Assembly: GCF_030211955.1 (NCBI RefSeq)
Contig: NZ_JASODI010000003.1
Location: forward strand, 62,001 to 126,000
Origin: Corynebacterium frankenforstense
GTDB lineage: Bacteria > Actinomycetota > Actinomycetes > Mycobacteriales > Mycobacteriaceae
Direction of reading: 5' to 3'
DNA: 64,000 bases
The position numbers were made by a program, and so were the translations under genes. The notes beneath the pieces were generated by a model. The model was given only the letters and a program-made list of their open reading frames with translations, searched no databases and was not told the DNA's origin. Positions 51,378 through 60,302 of this stretch are shown here, in pieces. How positions within the stretch are numbered: position 1 is the stretch's first letter; every line of letters starts with the position of its first letter.

Positions 51378-52331
51378 TTAACCGGCCAGCCGGGCGACGC
51401 GGCGCACGGCGTTCTCCACGGCGTACTCGGCCTGGCCGCCCTGACCCTTGACCTCCGCGTCGAGCTCGGCCATGAGGATCACGGCGCGCGAGACGGCCTT
51501 TCCGGACCAGCGGCGGGCCACGGGCAGCGTCTTCTTGATCACGAAGGGGTGGGCGCCGAGCTCGCGGGCCAGGGCGGTCTCGTCGGCCCGGCCCCGCGTG
51601 GAGTACAGGCGGGCGATCATGCCGACCTTGTTGCTCAGCGCCGAGGCGATGGTCACGGGGTTCTCGCCGAGCTGGAGGGCGCGGCGCACGGCCGCCACGG
51701 CGCGGGAGGTCTGGCCGGAGACGGCCCAGTCGGCGATGTCGAAGTTGGAGACCTCGGCGACCCCGGCGTAGTAGGCGCGCACCACGGCGGTGGTCACGGG
51801 CCCGTCGGCGTCCTCGACGAGCTGCTCGACGGCGATGGCCAGCTCGCGCGGGTCGGAGCCCACACCCTCGAGGACGGCGCGCACGACGTCGGGGGCGACC
51901 TGGGCGTCGTGCTCGCGGAACTCGCGGTTAACCCAGCTGTGCAGATCGCGCTGCTTGATCTCGTCGGCGGGCCAGACGTGGGCGATCTTGGCGAGCTTCT
52001 GGGCCATCTTCTTCGTGCGGCCCTTGCCGGTGTGCTCGACGACGAGGTAGATGCCGGGGCCGGGGTCGACGGCGGCCTTCAGGATCTGCTCGGCGGCCTC
52101 GTCGCCGGCCCTGTCGGCGTCGTGGAGGACCACGATGCGGTCGTCACCGAAGAGCGACGGGGAGAGCACCCCGAGCAGCTCGGCGGCGGTGACGTCCCCG
52201 GCGCGCATGTCGGTGACCGTGATCCCCTCGCGCCCGCCGCGGATCTGCCCGATGATCGCCTCCCGCGCGCGTTCGGCCAGGAACGTCTCCGGTCCCAGGA
52301 TCAGGTGCACCTGCTCGTCCATGGCCACCAT
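51378..52331 (-). CDS. holA: DNA polymerase III delta subunit
   Basis: HolA opens the beta clamp as part of the clamp loader. The 317-residue protein begins MVAMDEQVHLILGPETFLAERA, with YLVVEHTGKGRTKK in the AAA-like domain and LGAHPFVIKKTLPVARRW in the C-terminal collar domain, matching actinobacterial delta subunits. ATG 52331 is 12 bases after GGAGG; ATG 52322 is an alternative. The start lies inside the 3' end of comEC (overlap about 30 bases). The much longer open frame upstream is a comEC shadow. Confidence 0.92.
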   Translation of the reverse strand: MVAMDEQVHLILGPETFLAERAREAIIGQIRGGREGITVTDMRAGDVTAAELLGVLSPSLFGDDRIVVLHDADRAGDEAAEQILKAAVDPGPGIYLVVEHTGKGRTKKMAQKLAKIAHVWPADEIKQRDLHSWVNREFREHDAQVAPDVVRAVLEGVGSDPRELAIAVEQLVEDADGPVTTAVVRAYYAGVAEVSNFDIADWAVSGQTSRAVAAVRRALQLGENPVTIASALSNKVGMIARLYSTRGRADETALARELGAHPFVIKKTLPVARRWSGKAVSRAVILMAELDAEVKGQGGQAEYAVENAVRRVARLAG

Positions 52332-53695
52332 CGTGCCACACCCCCTCCGCGGCGCCGGGTCAGGAGTACGAAGACGACCCACCCGTAGCAGACGACCACC
52401 CACAGGGGGCCTGCGGCAACGGTGGCCAGGGGCAGCTCGGCCAGCGCCACGGCGACGCGGTGGATCCACCAGGTGCACGGCTCGAGCAGGACAAGCGGGA
52501 CGGCCTCGAGGCCGCCGGGCAGGACGGCGAGCCCGGCGGCGATAAGCCCGAGGACGGTCACCGGGGCCACGGCGGGGGCGACGAGCACGTTGGCGACCAC
52601 GGAGACCAGCGAGACGCGCCCGGCCATCCCGGCGATCAGCGGCATGGTCACCACGTCGGCGGCCAGCGCCACGCACGCCGCGCGGGTCAGGGCGTCGGGC
52701 AGCCAGGGGCGGGCCAGCGCGCGGTAGAGGGCGGGGAAGACGGCGACGATGCCGGCGGTGGCGGCCACCGAGAGCGCGAAGCCCCACTGCGCGGCCAGCC
52801 CCGGGTCGACGAGCAGCAGGACGAGGACGGCCAGGCAGAGCCCGTGGGCGGGCTCCAGGCGCGCGGAGCCGATGACGGCGAGGAGGCCGACCGAGCCGGT
52901 GACCGCGGCACGCAGGACGGACGGTTCGGTGCCGACGAGGGCCACGAAGACGACGAGCGCGGCCAAGGCGGCGCCGACCTGCACACGCGGGCCCAGGCCG
53001 ACAAGGCGCACGACGAGGAAGGCCGCGGCGGTGACGACGGTGACGTTGGCCCCGGAGACGGCGGTCAGGTGGGTCAGGCCGGTGTCGATGTAAGCCTGCT
53101 CCTCGGCCGGGGTCATCAGCGAGGTGTCGCCTAAGACCATGCCGGGCACCAGCCCGCGGGAGGACTCGCCCACGTGGGCATCGGAGGCGGCGCGCAGCGC
53201 CGCGCGGACCCCGGCGACCCAGCCGGCGTGGCCGGTGGGCTCGCCGGTCTCGAGGGAGCCTGCGGTGCCGGTGTAGCCGGCCAGGCCGGGCGACTCGTCG
53301 GCCCGCCAGCGCACGTCCGCGGTGACCGGGGTGCCGGCGGGCAGGTGGGAAAGCTCCTCGTCGCGCAGGAAGACCGGTAGCGGGGCGGGGCGGTCGGGCA
53401 CCCGGATGCGCAGCAGCCAGAGCCCGGCGTCAATCTGGCGGGCCGGGGCGGCCAGCGTGCCGGTGACCTCGGCGGGCGGGCGCACCGCGGCGCGCGCGGC
53501 GCTCACGGCGGTGACCACGGTCTGCGCGGCACCGGCGGCGGCCACGAGTATCGCCTGGCCCGGCGCGCGCAGGTACCAGGCGGCACCGGCGGTCAGGGCG
53601 GTGATGAGGAGGGCGGGCCACCAGGTGGCCGTGAGGATGGCGAGGGCGACCGCCCAGGCCAGGAGGGCCGCCGGGGCCAGGCGCAGCTCGCTCAC
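52301..53695 (-). CDS. comEC: ComEC/Rec2-family DNA-uptake channel, competence domain only
   Basis: A 464-residue membrane protein. After two N-terminal spans and a soluble OB-like part (residues 70-145), the competence domain shows LTHLTAVSGANVTVV (core HLxAVSGxxV), VGTEPSVLRAAVTG and QWGFALSVAATAGIV. The C-terminal metallo-beta-lactamase-like nuclease domain found in full-length ComEC is absent; the protein ends shortly after the last span. This short form is common in corynebacteria. GTG 53695 overlaps the comEA stop by 4 bases. Confidence 0.9.
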   Translation of the reverse strand: MSELRLAPAALLAWAVALAILTATWWPALLITALTAGAAWYLRAPGQAILVAAAGAAQTVVTAVSAARAAVRPPAEVTGTLAAPARQIDAGLWLLRIRVPDRPAPLPVFLRDEELSHLPAGTPVTADVRWRADESPGLAGYTGTAGSLETGEPTGHAGWVAGVRAALRAASDAHVGESSRGLVPGMVLGDTSLMTPAEEQAYIDTGLTHLTAVSGANVTVVTAAAFLVVRLVGLGPRVQVGAALAALVVFVALVGTEPSVLRAAVTGSVGLLAVIGSARLEPAHGLCLAVLVLLLVDPGLAAQWGFALSVAATAGIVAVFPALYRALARPWLPDALTRAACVALAADVVTMPLIAGMAGRVSLVSVVANVLVAPAVAPVTVLGLIAAGLAVLPGGLEAVPLVLLEPCTWWIHRVAVALAELPLATVAAGPLWVVVCYGWVVFVLLTRRRGGGVARWWPWTSRCT

Positions 53696-54399
53696 AGCGT
53701 GACCTGGTCGCGCAGCGCCTCGAGCTTGGCCGGGCCGATGCCGCGGACCTCGGTGAGCTGGTCGATGGAGGTGAACCCGCCGATGGACTCGCGGTGCTCG
53801 ACGATGGCGGCGGCGGTGACCTCGCCGACGCCCTGGAGGGTGGTCAGCTCGGCGGCGTCCGCGGAGTTGAGCGAGACGGCACCTCCGCCGCCCGAGCCGC
53901 CACCCGACCCACCGGAGGGACCGGGCGCCGGCGCCGGCTCCGGGACCGGCTCGCCCGGGGCGGGGACGACGAGCTGCTCGCCGTCGGTCAGGCGCTGGGC
54001 GAGGTTGACCGCCCGGGGATCCACGCCCTCGAGCGCGCCGGCGGCCTCGAGCGCGTCGGCGGCACGTGCCCCGGGCGGCAGGGTGACGAGACCCGGGCGG
54101 GGCACGTGGCCGACCACGGAGACCACCAGTTCGCCGCTGCTCCCGGCTTCGCCGGGGGCAGCCGTGGCGGAGAGGGGTGGGACGGGCACACCGGAGGCGG
54201 GCGCGGCGTCGGAAATCTCTTTCTCGGGGCCGGAGGAGACGATCAACCAGACGACGACGGCTACGGCGAGGACGGCGGCGACGAGCGCGCCCTGGCGGGC
54301 GGTGACGCGTAGGCGCGGGGCCGGGTAGGCGACGCGCATCAGGTCTTCCTCGCCGGTGGGCCGGGCCAGCTCGCCGAGGCGGTCTGCGACGGACTTCAT
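53692..54399 (-). CDS. comEA: ComEA-family DNA-binding protein
   Basis: A 235-residue membrane-anchored protein: cytoplasmic N-terminus, one span at about residues 37-54, an SLBB-like domain (VVSVVGHVPRPGLVTLPPGARAADAL, core GHVPRPGLVTL), a Gly/Pro-rich linker, and two helix-hairpin-helix motifs (NSADAAELTTLQGVGEVTA and DQLTEVRGIGPAKLEAL) that bind DNA without sequence preference. It would hand external DNA to ComEC, encoded directly downstream. Confidence 0.93.
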   Translation of the reverse strand: MKSVADRLGELARPTGEEDLMRVAYPAPRLRVTARQGALVAAVLAVAVVVWLIVSSGPEKEISDAAPASGVPVPPLSATAAPGEAGSSGELVVSVVGHVPRPGLVTLPPGARAADALEAAGALEGVDPRAVNLAQRLTDGEQLVVPAPGEPVPEPAPAPGPSGGSGGGSGGGGAVSLNSADAAELTTLQGVGEVTAAAIVEHRESIGGFTSIDQLTEVRGIGPAKLEALRDQVTL

Positions 54400-54452
54400 G
54401 GCCGTGACGCTAGGCGGCCGGACGGTCCCGCGGCGTGCGGGCGGAGCGCGGC

Positions 54453-54477
54453 TGTGGATGGTGCGGGTCCATCCACA
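54453..54477 (-). terminator. hairpin between degV and comEA
   Basis: TGTGGATGG / CCATCCACA, a perfect 9-bp stem with a 7-base loop, begins 3 bases after the degV stop. It lacks a T-run, so it may be an mRNA stabiliser or weak terminator separating the degV group from comEA-comEC. Confidence 0.5.
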
Positions 54478-54480
54478 AGC

Positions 54481-55290
54481 TCACAGGCCGAGGTCGAGAT
54501 CCTTCAGGTGGTTGGAGTAGACGACGCTGACGCCCAGCGAGCCGGGGCCGGCGTGGACGGCGAGGACGTCGCTGAGCTCGACCATCATCACCGTGGAACC
54601 CTCGGGGAGGACCTCCTCGAGCATCTCGGAGAGGCGACGGCCGGACTCGCGGGCCTCGTTCTCCTGGATGGCGACGAAGACGGGCTCGCCCTCGGCGCCC
54701 TCGAGGATGAGCTCGACGAGCCTGCTGAAGGCCTTGGTCTGGGTGCGCGTCTTGGCTGCCAGCTCGATCTTGCCGTCCTCGATGCGCATGATCGGCTTGC
54801 TGGCCAGCGCCGTGGAGAGCACCGCCGTGGCCGTCGAGATGCGGCCCGAACGGCGCAGCTCGTCGAGGCGGTGCAGGTAGACCCACGTCGCCGAACGGTC
54901 GAGGATGTCGACGGCCAGCGCGTAGCACTCGTCGAGGCCCGCGCCGTCCTGGGCGAGGCGGGCGGCGGCCATCGCCGCGGCGCCGACGGCCATGCCGACC
55001 GCGCCGGTGTCGACCACGCGCACCGCGTCGTCGAAGATGGCCGCGGCGGCCACCGCCGAGGACCACGTGGAGCTGAGCTCCTTGGACAGGTGCAGAGCCA
55101 CCACGCCGTCGTCGCCGCCGCGCTCGAGCTGGCGGGCGTAGGCCGCGCACAGCTCCAGCGAGGACAGGCCCGCGGTGGAGGCGCCCTCGTCGGTGCTCAT
55201 CACGTGCAGGTCGATGACGGTGATGCCGAGCTCCTCGGCCACGCCCGGGGGCAGTCCGGCCGAGGAGTCGGTGACGATGCGCACGCTCAC
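54481..55290 (-). CDS. DegV-family fatty acid-binding protein
   Basis: A 269-residue cytoplasmic protein of the DegV/FakB fold, which holds a fatty acid between two domains, often for phosphorylation by FakA. It starts VSVRIVTDSSAGLPPGVAEE (family start VRIVTDSSA), with the fatty-acid-site Ser/Thr segment LHLSKELSSTWSSA, and the late RTQTKAFSRLVELI. GTG 55290 overlaps the upstream phosphatase stop (GTGA). A FakA partner is not in the window. Confidence 0.9.
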   Translation of the reverse strand: MSVRIVTDSSAGLPPGVAEELGITVIDLHVMSTDEGASTAGLSSLELCAAYARQLERGGDDGVVALHLSKELSSTWSSAVAAAAIFDDAVRVVDTGAVGMAVGAAAMAAARLAQDGAGLDECYALAVDILDRSATWVYLHRLDELRRSGRISTATAVLSTALASKPIMRIEDGKIELAAKTRTQTKAFSRLVELILEGAEGEPVFVAIQENEARESGRRLSEMLEEVLPEGSTVMMVELSDVLAVHAGPGSLGVSVVYSNHLKDLDLGL

Positions 55291-56003
55291 CGGGCGCTCC
55301 CCTCCCCCATGTCGACGTTGCCCTCGACCGCGCCGGTGGAACCGAGGTTCCAGCCGTCGAGGTACCACTGGGCGTCCCCGACGGTCTCCGGGGTGAATGC
55401 GGCGCCGGCGGCGGGTTCCTCCGGGCGGTAGCGCGGGCGGGCGGTCAGCTGCACCCAGCAGCCGTTGCCCAGGCCCGAAAGCAGCGGGTACTGGTCCACC
55501 GCGAAGCCGAGCAGGTCCGAGGTCAGCGCGGAGATCGCCCCGCCGTGCGCGACGACGAGCAGCGCGGAATCCTCCCACTCCGGCCAGGCGGCCATCTCCT
55601 CGTCGATGACGGGGCGGGCGCGGCGGGCGACGTCCAGGCGCGACTCGCCGCCGGGCGGGGCCCAGGAGGCGTCGTGGCGCCAGTGGGCGCGCGCGCCGGG
55701 CAGCTCGGCGTCGACCTCGGCGCCGGTGCGGCCCTGCCACTCGCCCAGGTGGGTCTCGCGCAGGCGGGCGTCGCGGCGCACCTCGAGGCCGAGCACCTCG
55801 CCGATCGCCTCGGCCGTGGTGGCCGCGCGCTCCAGGTCGGAGGAGAGGATCCGCCTGATGCCCGCGCCGCGTAGCAGCTCGGCGGCCCGGCGCGCCTGCC
55901 CGCGGCCGGTCTCGGAGAGCTCGGTGTCGATATGGCCCTGCATCCGCCGGGTCGCGTTGTAGGTGGTCTGCCCGTGGCGGACCATGATCAGTCGCCTGCC
56001 CAT
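55287..56003 (-). CDS. histidine phosphatase, probable glucosyl-3-phosphoglycerate phosphatase type
   Basis: A 238-residue phosphatase of the phosphoglycerate-mutase superfamily. The catalytic His/Arg motif is LIMVRHGQTTYN (residues 5-16), with LSSDLERAATTAEAI, the Glu in RETHLGEWQGR, and the second His in LLVVAHGGAISAL. In mycobacteria the gene next to rsfS-nadD is gpgP, which makes glucosylglycerate for methylglucose polysaccharide; gene order nadD-rsfS-phosphatase is the same here, but corynebacteria may use it otherwise. It ends overlapping the DegV start. Confidence 0.82.
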   Translation of the reverse strand: MGRRLIMVRHGQTTYNATRRMQGHIDTELSETGRGQARRAAELLRGAGIRRILSSDLERAATTAEAIGEVLGLEVRRDARLRETHLGEWQGRTGAEVDAELPGARAHWRHDASWAPPGGESRLDVARRARPVIDEEMAAWPEWEDSALLVVAHGGAISALTSDLLGFAVDQYPLLSGLGNGCWVQLTARPRYRPEEPAAGAAFTPETVGDAQWYLDGWNLGSTGAVEGNVDMGEGSAR

Positions 56004-56016
56004 GGAAGGCTTCCGG

Positions 56017-56481
56017 CTAGAAGCCCACGCCGGGGGCCTCGGCGGCCAGCGGCAGGTCCTCGACGGACTCGGCGTCCTTCGGGTCGACCTCGTCGGCCCA
56101 GCGGCCGGGGCGCTCGGGCGGCTCGAGGCCCTCGACCTCGATGAGCGGGCAGTCGCGGTAGAGGCGGTCCAGGCCGTAGAACTCGCGCTCCGCGGTGCGC
56201 TGGACGTGCACGACGACTCCGCCGTAGTCGAGGAGGACCCAGAGGTACTCGCGGTTTCCCTCGCGGCGCAGCGGCTCGGCGCCGGCCTCGGACATCGCGT
56301 CCTCGACGGCCTCGACGATCGCGCGCACCTGGGGCTCATTGCCGGCGGAGGCGATCACGAAGGCGTCGCTGATGGCCAGGACGTCGGAGACGTCGATGAC
56401 GGCGGTGTTCTCGGCCTGCTTGTCGTCGGCGGCCAGTGCCGCCACGGACGCGAGCCGACGGGATTCCTCGGAGACAGTCAC
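56017..56481 (-). CDS. rsfS: ribosome silencing factor RsfS
   Basis: RsfS binds ribosomal protein L14 and stops subunit joining when nutrients are short. The 154-residue protein has the conserved core VIDVSDVLAISDAFVIASAG, EGNREYLWVLLDYGGVVVHV and EREFYGLDRLYRD (cores given: SDAFVIASAGNE, WVLLDYGGVVVH). The acidic tail of about 35 residues is typical of actinobacteria. GTG start 56481; it lies between nadD and the phosphatase gene, the usual place. Confidence 0.95.
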   Translation of the reverse strand: MTVSEESRRLASVAALAADDKQAENTAVIDVSDVLAISDAFVIASAGNEPQVRAIVEAVEDAMSEAGAEPLRREGNREYLWVLLDYGGVVVHVQRTAEREFYGLDRLYRDCPLIEVEGLEPPERPGRWADEVDPKDAESVEDLPLAAEAPGVGF

Positions 56482-56533
56482 TCAGTTCCTCTTGTCTAGG
56501 GATAGGGTTGTTCACCCCGATCTTTGCACGTCG

Positions 56534-57190
56534 TCACTGGCGCCGCGAATGCGGGCTGGTCAGACGGTCCTCGCCGGCGGTCGAATAGAGCCGGCGCTTG
56601 GCGATGTACTGCACCACCCCGTCGGGCACCAGGTACCAGACCGGGGCACCCGCGGCGGCGCGCTCGCGGCAGTCGGTCGAGGAGATCGCCAGGGCCGGCA
56701 CGTCGACCAGGGAGACGTGCTCGCGGTGCACCTCGGGCACGACGGCCTCGTCGAGCTCGTAGCCGGGGCGGGTGACTCCGATGAAGTGGGCGAGGTCGAG
56801 CATGGACTCCCAGTCGTGCCAGGTGACGATCGAGCGCATGGCGTCCGCGCCGGTGATGAAGAACAGCTCGGCGTCCGGGAACTGAGCGCGCAGGTCCGTC
56901 AGGGTGTCCACGGTGTAGGTGGGCCCGCCGCGGTCGATGTCGACGCGGCTGACGGAGAACCGCGGGTTCGAGGCGGTGGCGATGACCGTCATCAGGTAGC
57001 GGTCCTCGGCGTCGGAGACCTGACGGTCCGCCTTCTGCCACGGATTGCCCGTGGGCACGAAGATGACCTTGTCCAGCGCGAAGCGGTGGGCGACCTCGCT
57101 GGCGGCGACGAGGTGGCCGTGGTGGATCGGGTCGAAGGTGCCGCCCATGATGCCGACACGCTGGCGCGCTGCGCCGTTCGGGCTAGTCAT
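56534..57190 (-). CDS. nadD: nicotinate-nucleotide adenylyltransferase
   Basis: NadD joins nicotinate mononucleotide and ATP to deamido-NAD in NAD synthesis. The 218-residue protein has the nucleotidyltransferase motif [18 protein letters not shown] (core [10 protein letters not shown]), [27 protein letters not shown] and the late [11 protein letters not shown] (ISSTxIR-type). Normal length. It is followed by rsfS at 52 bases. Confidence 0.95.
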   Translation of the reverse strand: MTSPNGAARQRVGIMGGTFDPIHHGHLVAASEVAHRFALDKVIFVPTGNPWQKADRQVSDAEDRYLMTVIATASNPRFSVSRVDIDRGGPTYTVDTLTDLRAQFPDAELFFITGADAMRSIVTWHDWESMLDLAHFIGVTRPGYELDEAVVPEVHREHVSLVDVPALAISSTDCRERAAAGAPVWYLVPDGVVQYIAKRRLYSTAGEDRLTSPHSRRQ

Positions 57191-57199
57191 GGAACGGAA

Positions 57200-58036
57200 C
57201 TATACGTTTCCGTCGACCATGCGTGCCAGGGCGTCGGCGACCTCCGCCTCGCGCGGGGCGTGCTCCGGGCGGCCGGTGAAGTAGGTGTCGTGCGGGCCGC
57301 CGCCGTCGCCCAGGGCGAGCGCGGCGGCCTCCGCGGAGAAGTCGCAGCTGAAGTCCTTGGGCAGGCAGTACTCCACGCGCTCGACCTCGCCGGCGGGCAC
57401 GCGCGGGGTGCCCATGAGCTCCGGCAGCCCGCGCAGGGCTCCGCGGGGCGCGTGCGGGTCGCCGAGGTAGATCACCCCGCGCAACCGGCCCTGCGCGTGC
57501 AGGCGGGCCTCCAGGCCGGTGAGCACCGTCGCGCCCTGCGAGTAGCCGAGCAGCACGTAGTCGGGCCGGCAGCCGGTCTCGGCCTCGCGGCGCTCGAGGT
57601 GGCCGGGCAGCGCCTCGATCGTCGCGCGCGGGTCGGTGGCGTGGACCTGGCCGAGCTCCGGGATCACCTCGAGGGCGCGCCGTGCCGTGTCTGCGGGGCT
57701 GAGCTGCTCGCCCTCCTCGGCCAGCTGCGGCAGGCCCAGGGTGGCCGGGTAGACCTCGCGGTCGAGCGCAATGAGCTCGGCACGCGAGGAGAGTCCCGGG
57801 TGGCGGGCTTCGGCGAGGTCGAGCAGCCCGCGCAGGGTCTCCCCCTCGTCGCCGAAGTCGGGGTCGGTCTGGTCCGTGCCGCGGGCGGCGACGACCGCGA
57901 CGTCGCGGCAGGTCTCGGGCGCGGGCGCAGCAGGCGTGGGCGCGGCGGCGTCGGCCACGGGAGCGACGGTCCCGGCGAGGACCAGCGCGCTGGCGGCGGC
58001 GAGGGCAGCTCTTCTGGCGGTGGCGGCGAGGTTCAT
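57200..58036 (-). CDS. secreted cutinase-like serine esterase
   Basis: A 278-residue exported protein: a signal peptide of about 30 residues ending near ADA, then a cutinase-type alpha/beta hydrolase. The N-terminal CRDVAVVAARGTDQ (core VAARGT) and the nucleophile elbow LLGYSQGATV are characteristic; Cys residues pair as in cutinases. It is related to mycobacterial culp esterases and probably hydrolyses lipids in or outside the mycolate envelope. It lies between nadD and proA; a secreted protein in this place is known from C. glutamicum. Confidence 0.85.
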   Translation of the reverse strand: MNLAATARRAALAAASALVLAGTVAPVADAAAPTPAAPAPETCRDVAVVAARGTDQTDPDFGDEGETLRGLLDLAEARHPGLSSRAELIALDREVYPATLGLPQLAEEGEQLSPADTARRALEVIPELGQVHATDPRATIEALPGHLERREAETGCRPDYVLLGYSQGATVLTGLEARLHAQGRLRGVIYLGDPHAPRGALRGLPELMGTPRVPAGEVERVEYCLPKDFSCDFSAEAAALALGDGGGPHDTYFTGRPEHAPREAEVADALARMVDGNV

Positions 58037-58040
58037 CAGA

Positions 58041-59342
58041 TCAGGGCCGGGTCTGGCCGTCCCCCTCGAGGATCCACTTGGTGCTGGTCAGCTCCGGCAG
58101 GGCCATGGGGCCGCGGGCGTGCAGCTTCTGGGTGGAGATGCCGATCTCGGCGCCCATGTCGTACTGCTCGCCGTCGGTGAAGGCCGTCGAGGCGTTGACC
58201 ATGACGGCCGCGGCGTCGACCTCAGCGGTGAAGCGCTCGCAGACCCGGCGCGACTCGGCGCAGACGGCCTCGGTGTGCCCCGTGGTCCAGCGCGCGATGT
58301 GCGCGATGGCCCCGTCCACGCCGTCGACGACGGCGCAGGCGATGTCCATCGACAGGTACTCCTCGCCCCAGTCGTGCTCGTCGGCGGCGACGAGGTCGCG
58401 GGCGCCGAAGGCGGCGAGCTGGTCGACGTCGCCGTGCACGGTGACCCCCGCCTCCTGGAGGGCGCGCACCACGGCGAGCTGCGCGGCGTCATCAAGCGAG
58501 GAGTCGAGCAGGACGGTCTCGGTGGCGTTGCACACCGACGGCCGGCGCGTCTTGCCGTTGAGCACGATGGCGATGGCCTGCTCGAGGTCGGCGGAGGCGT
58601 CGACGTAGACGTGGCAGTTGCCGGTGCCGGTCTCGATGGCGGGCACCGTGGCACCCAGCACGACGGTCTCGATGAGCTTCGCGCCGCCGCGCGGGATGAC
58701 GACGTCGACGAGCCCGCGGGCGGTGACCAGGTCGCGCACGGAGCCGTGGGACTCGCACGGCAGCAGGTGGACGGCCTCGCGGGGCAGGCCGGAGGCCTCG
58801 AGGGCGTCGCGCAGCACGGCGACCAGGGCCTCGTTGGAGCGCCGGGCCGAGCGCGAGCCGCGCAGGAGCGCGACGTTGCCGGCCTTGAGGGCGAGCCCGA
58901 AGGCGTCGACGGTGACGTTGGGGCGGGCCTCGTAGACCATGCCCATCACGCCAAGGGGCACGCGCACGCGGCGCATGCGGATGCCGTTGCCCATCACGTG
59001 CCCGCCGAGGACCTCGCCGACGGGATCGGTGAGCGCGGCGACCTGGCGGAGGCCGACGGCCATGCCGGAGACCCGGGCGGCGTCGAGGCTGAGGCGGTCG
59101 ATCAGCGACTCGTTCATCCCGGCGGCACGGCCGGCCTCGACGTCGGCGGCGTTGGCGGCGAGGACCTCGTCGGTGCGCACCTCGAGGGCGTCGGCGGCGG
59201 CGTGCAGCGCGGCGTTCTTCTCGTCGCTGCTCAGCCGGGCGATCGCGGGGGCGACGGCGCGCGCGGCGCGGGCGGCGGCGAGCACCTCCTCGCGTTCGCG
59301 GCGGCGCTCGGGGGTCTCGTCGTGGGTCTGGTCGGCGGTCAT
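58041..59342 (-). CDS. proA: gamma-glutamyl phosphate reductase
   Basis: ProA reduces glutamyl-5-phosphate to glutamate semialdehyde with NADPH, the second step of proline synthesis. The 433-residue aldehyde-dehydrogenase-fold protein shows [48 protein letters not shown], and the catalytic Cys in [13 protein letters not shown]. It is separated from proB by two 2-hydroxyacid dehydrogenase genes, all leftward with short gaps, so the proB-proA unit is preserved in one transcript. Confidence 0.96.
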   Translation of the reverse strand: MTADQTHDETPERRREREEVLAAARAARAVAPAIARLSSDEKNAALHAAADALEVRTDEVLAANAADVEAGRAAGMNESLIDRLSLDAARVSGMAVGLRQVAALTDPVGEVLGGHVMGNGIRMRRVRVPLGVMGMVYEARPNVTVDAFGLALKAGNVALLRGSRSARRSNEALVAVLRDALEASGLPREAVHLLPCESHGSVRDLVTARGLVDVVIPRGGAKLIETVVLGATVPAIETGTGNCHVYVDASADLEQAIAIVLNGKTRRPSVCNATETVLLDSSLDDAAQLAVVRALQEAGVTVHGDVDQLAAFGARDLVAADEHDWGEEYLSMDIACAVVDGVDGAIAHIARWTTGHTEAVCAESRRVCERFTAEVDAAAVMVNASTAFTDGEQYDMGAEIGISTQKLHARGPMALPELTSTKWILEGDGQTRP

Positions 59343-59379
59343 GGCCCACGAGTGTAGTGCGGCGCGGCGCCGGGCGGGC

Positions 59380-60297
59380 TCAGTACTGGGCGGCGACGTC
59401 GACCTCGGTGGGCATGCGCTCGCCGGCCTCGAAGGCGGCGATGTTCTCCAGGGTGCGCGGGCCGGTGACCCGGTGCATGTTGGGCAGCGTGTTCGCGGTG
59501 TGCGGGGTGATCAGCACGTTGTCCATCGCCCACAGCGGATGGTCCTCGGGCAGCGGCTCCGGGTCGGTGACGTCCAGGCCCGCCCCACCCAGGTGACCGG
59601 AGGCGAGCGCGGCGACCAGGGCGTCGGTGTCGACGGTGCCGCCGCGGCCGGTGTTGACCACGATGCAGCCGGCCTTGAGGGCGGCCAGCAGGTCGGCGTC
59701 GACGACGCCGCGGGTGGCGTCCGTGAGCGGCAGCAGGTTGACCAGCACGTCGGTGCGGCCCCACACGGCGTCGCCGGCCTCAGAGAGCGCCACCGTCTCG
59801 TGGGCGTCGGGGACCTCGCGCCCGGAGGTGTTGACGGCGATGACGTGGGTGTGGAACGGCTCGAGCATCTCGATGAGGCGCTCGCCGATGCCGCCGGCGC
59901 CGAGGACGGTCACGGTCATCTCGTGGAAGAGGAAGCGGGAGCGGGCCTGGATGCGCGGCACGACGTCGAAGGAGCCGGCCTGGGTGGCCAGCTTGTGCTC
60001 GTGCAGCACGCCGAGGAGCAGGCCGAGGGTCGACTCGGCCACGCTGTCGGCGTACCAGCCGGCCGCGTTGGCCCAGCGCACCTTCGGGTCGAGCTGGCCG
60101 TTTCTCACCAGCGCGTCGAGGCCGGCGAAGGCGGTCTGGACGAACCTGATGTTGGCGGGCAGCTCCGGGAAGGCGTCCCAGTAGCCGGTGTAGAGCAGGA
60201 AGTCCGCCTGGTCGAGGTCCTCTACGCGCTCGTGACCGGCGGCGGCGAGGTCCGCCTCGGTCTCCTCCCAGGGCTCGGGCAGCATGACGTATTTCAT
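59380..60297 (-). CDS. D-isomer-specific 2-hydroxyacid dehydrogenase, first paralogue
   Basis: A 305-residue NAD(P)-dependent dehydrogenase of the phosphoglycerate/glyoxylate reductase family. The dinucleotide motif is [13 protein letters not shown]; the catalytic Arg is in [10 protein letters not shown], the Glu in [15 protein letters not shown], the His in ITPHTAN. It starts ATG 60297 and ends [11 protein letters not shown], almost the same ending as its neighbour. Its counterpart in C. glutamicum sits between proA and proB. Substrate unknown. Confidence 0.88.
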   Translation of the reverse strand: MKYVMLPEPWEETEADLAAAGHERVEDLDQADFLLYTGYWDAFPELPANIRFVQTAFAGLDALVRNGQLDPKVRWANAAGWYADSVAESTLGLLLGVLHEHKLATQAGSFDVVPRIQARSRFLFHEMTVTVLGAGGIGERLIEMLEPFHTHVIAVNTSGREVPDAHETVALSEAGDAVWGRTDVLVNLLPLTDATRGVVDADLLAALKAGCIVVNTGRGGTVDTDALVAALASGHLGGAGLDVTDPEPLPEDHPLWAMDNVLITPHTANTLPNMHRVTGPRTLENIAAFEAGERMPTEVDVAAQY

Positions 60298-60302
60298 GGC
60301 TC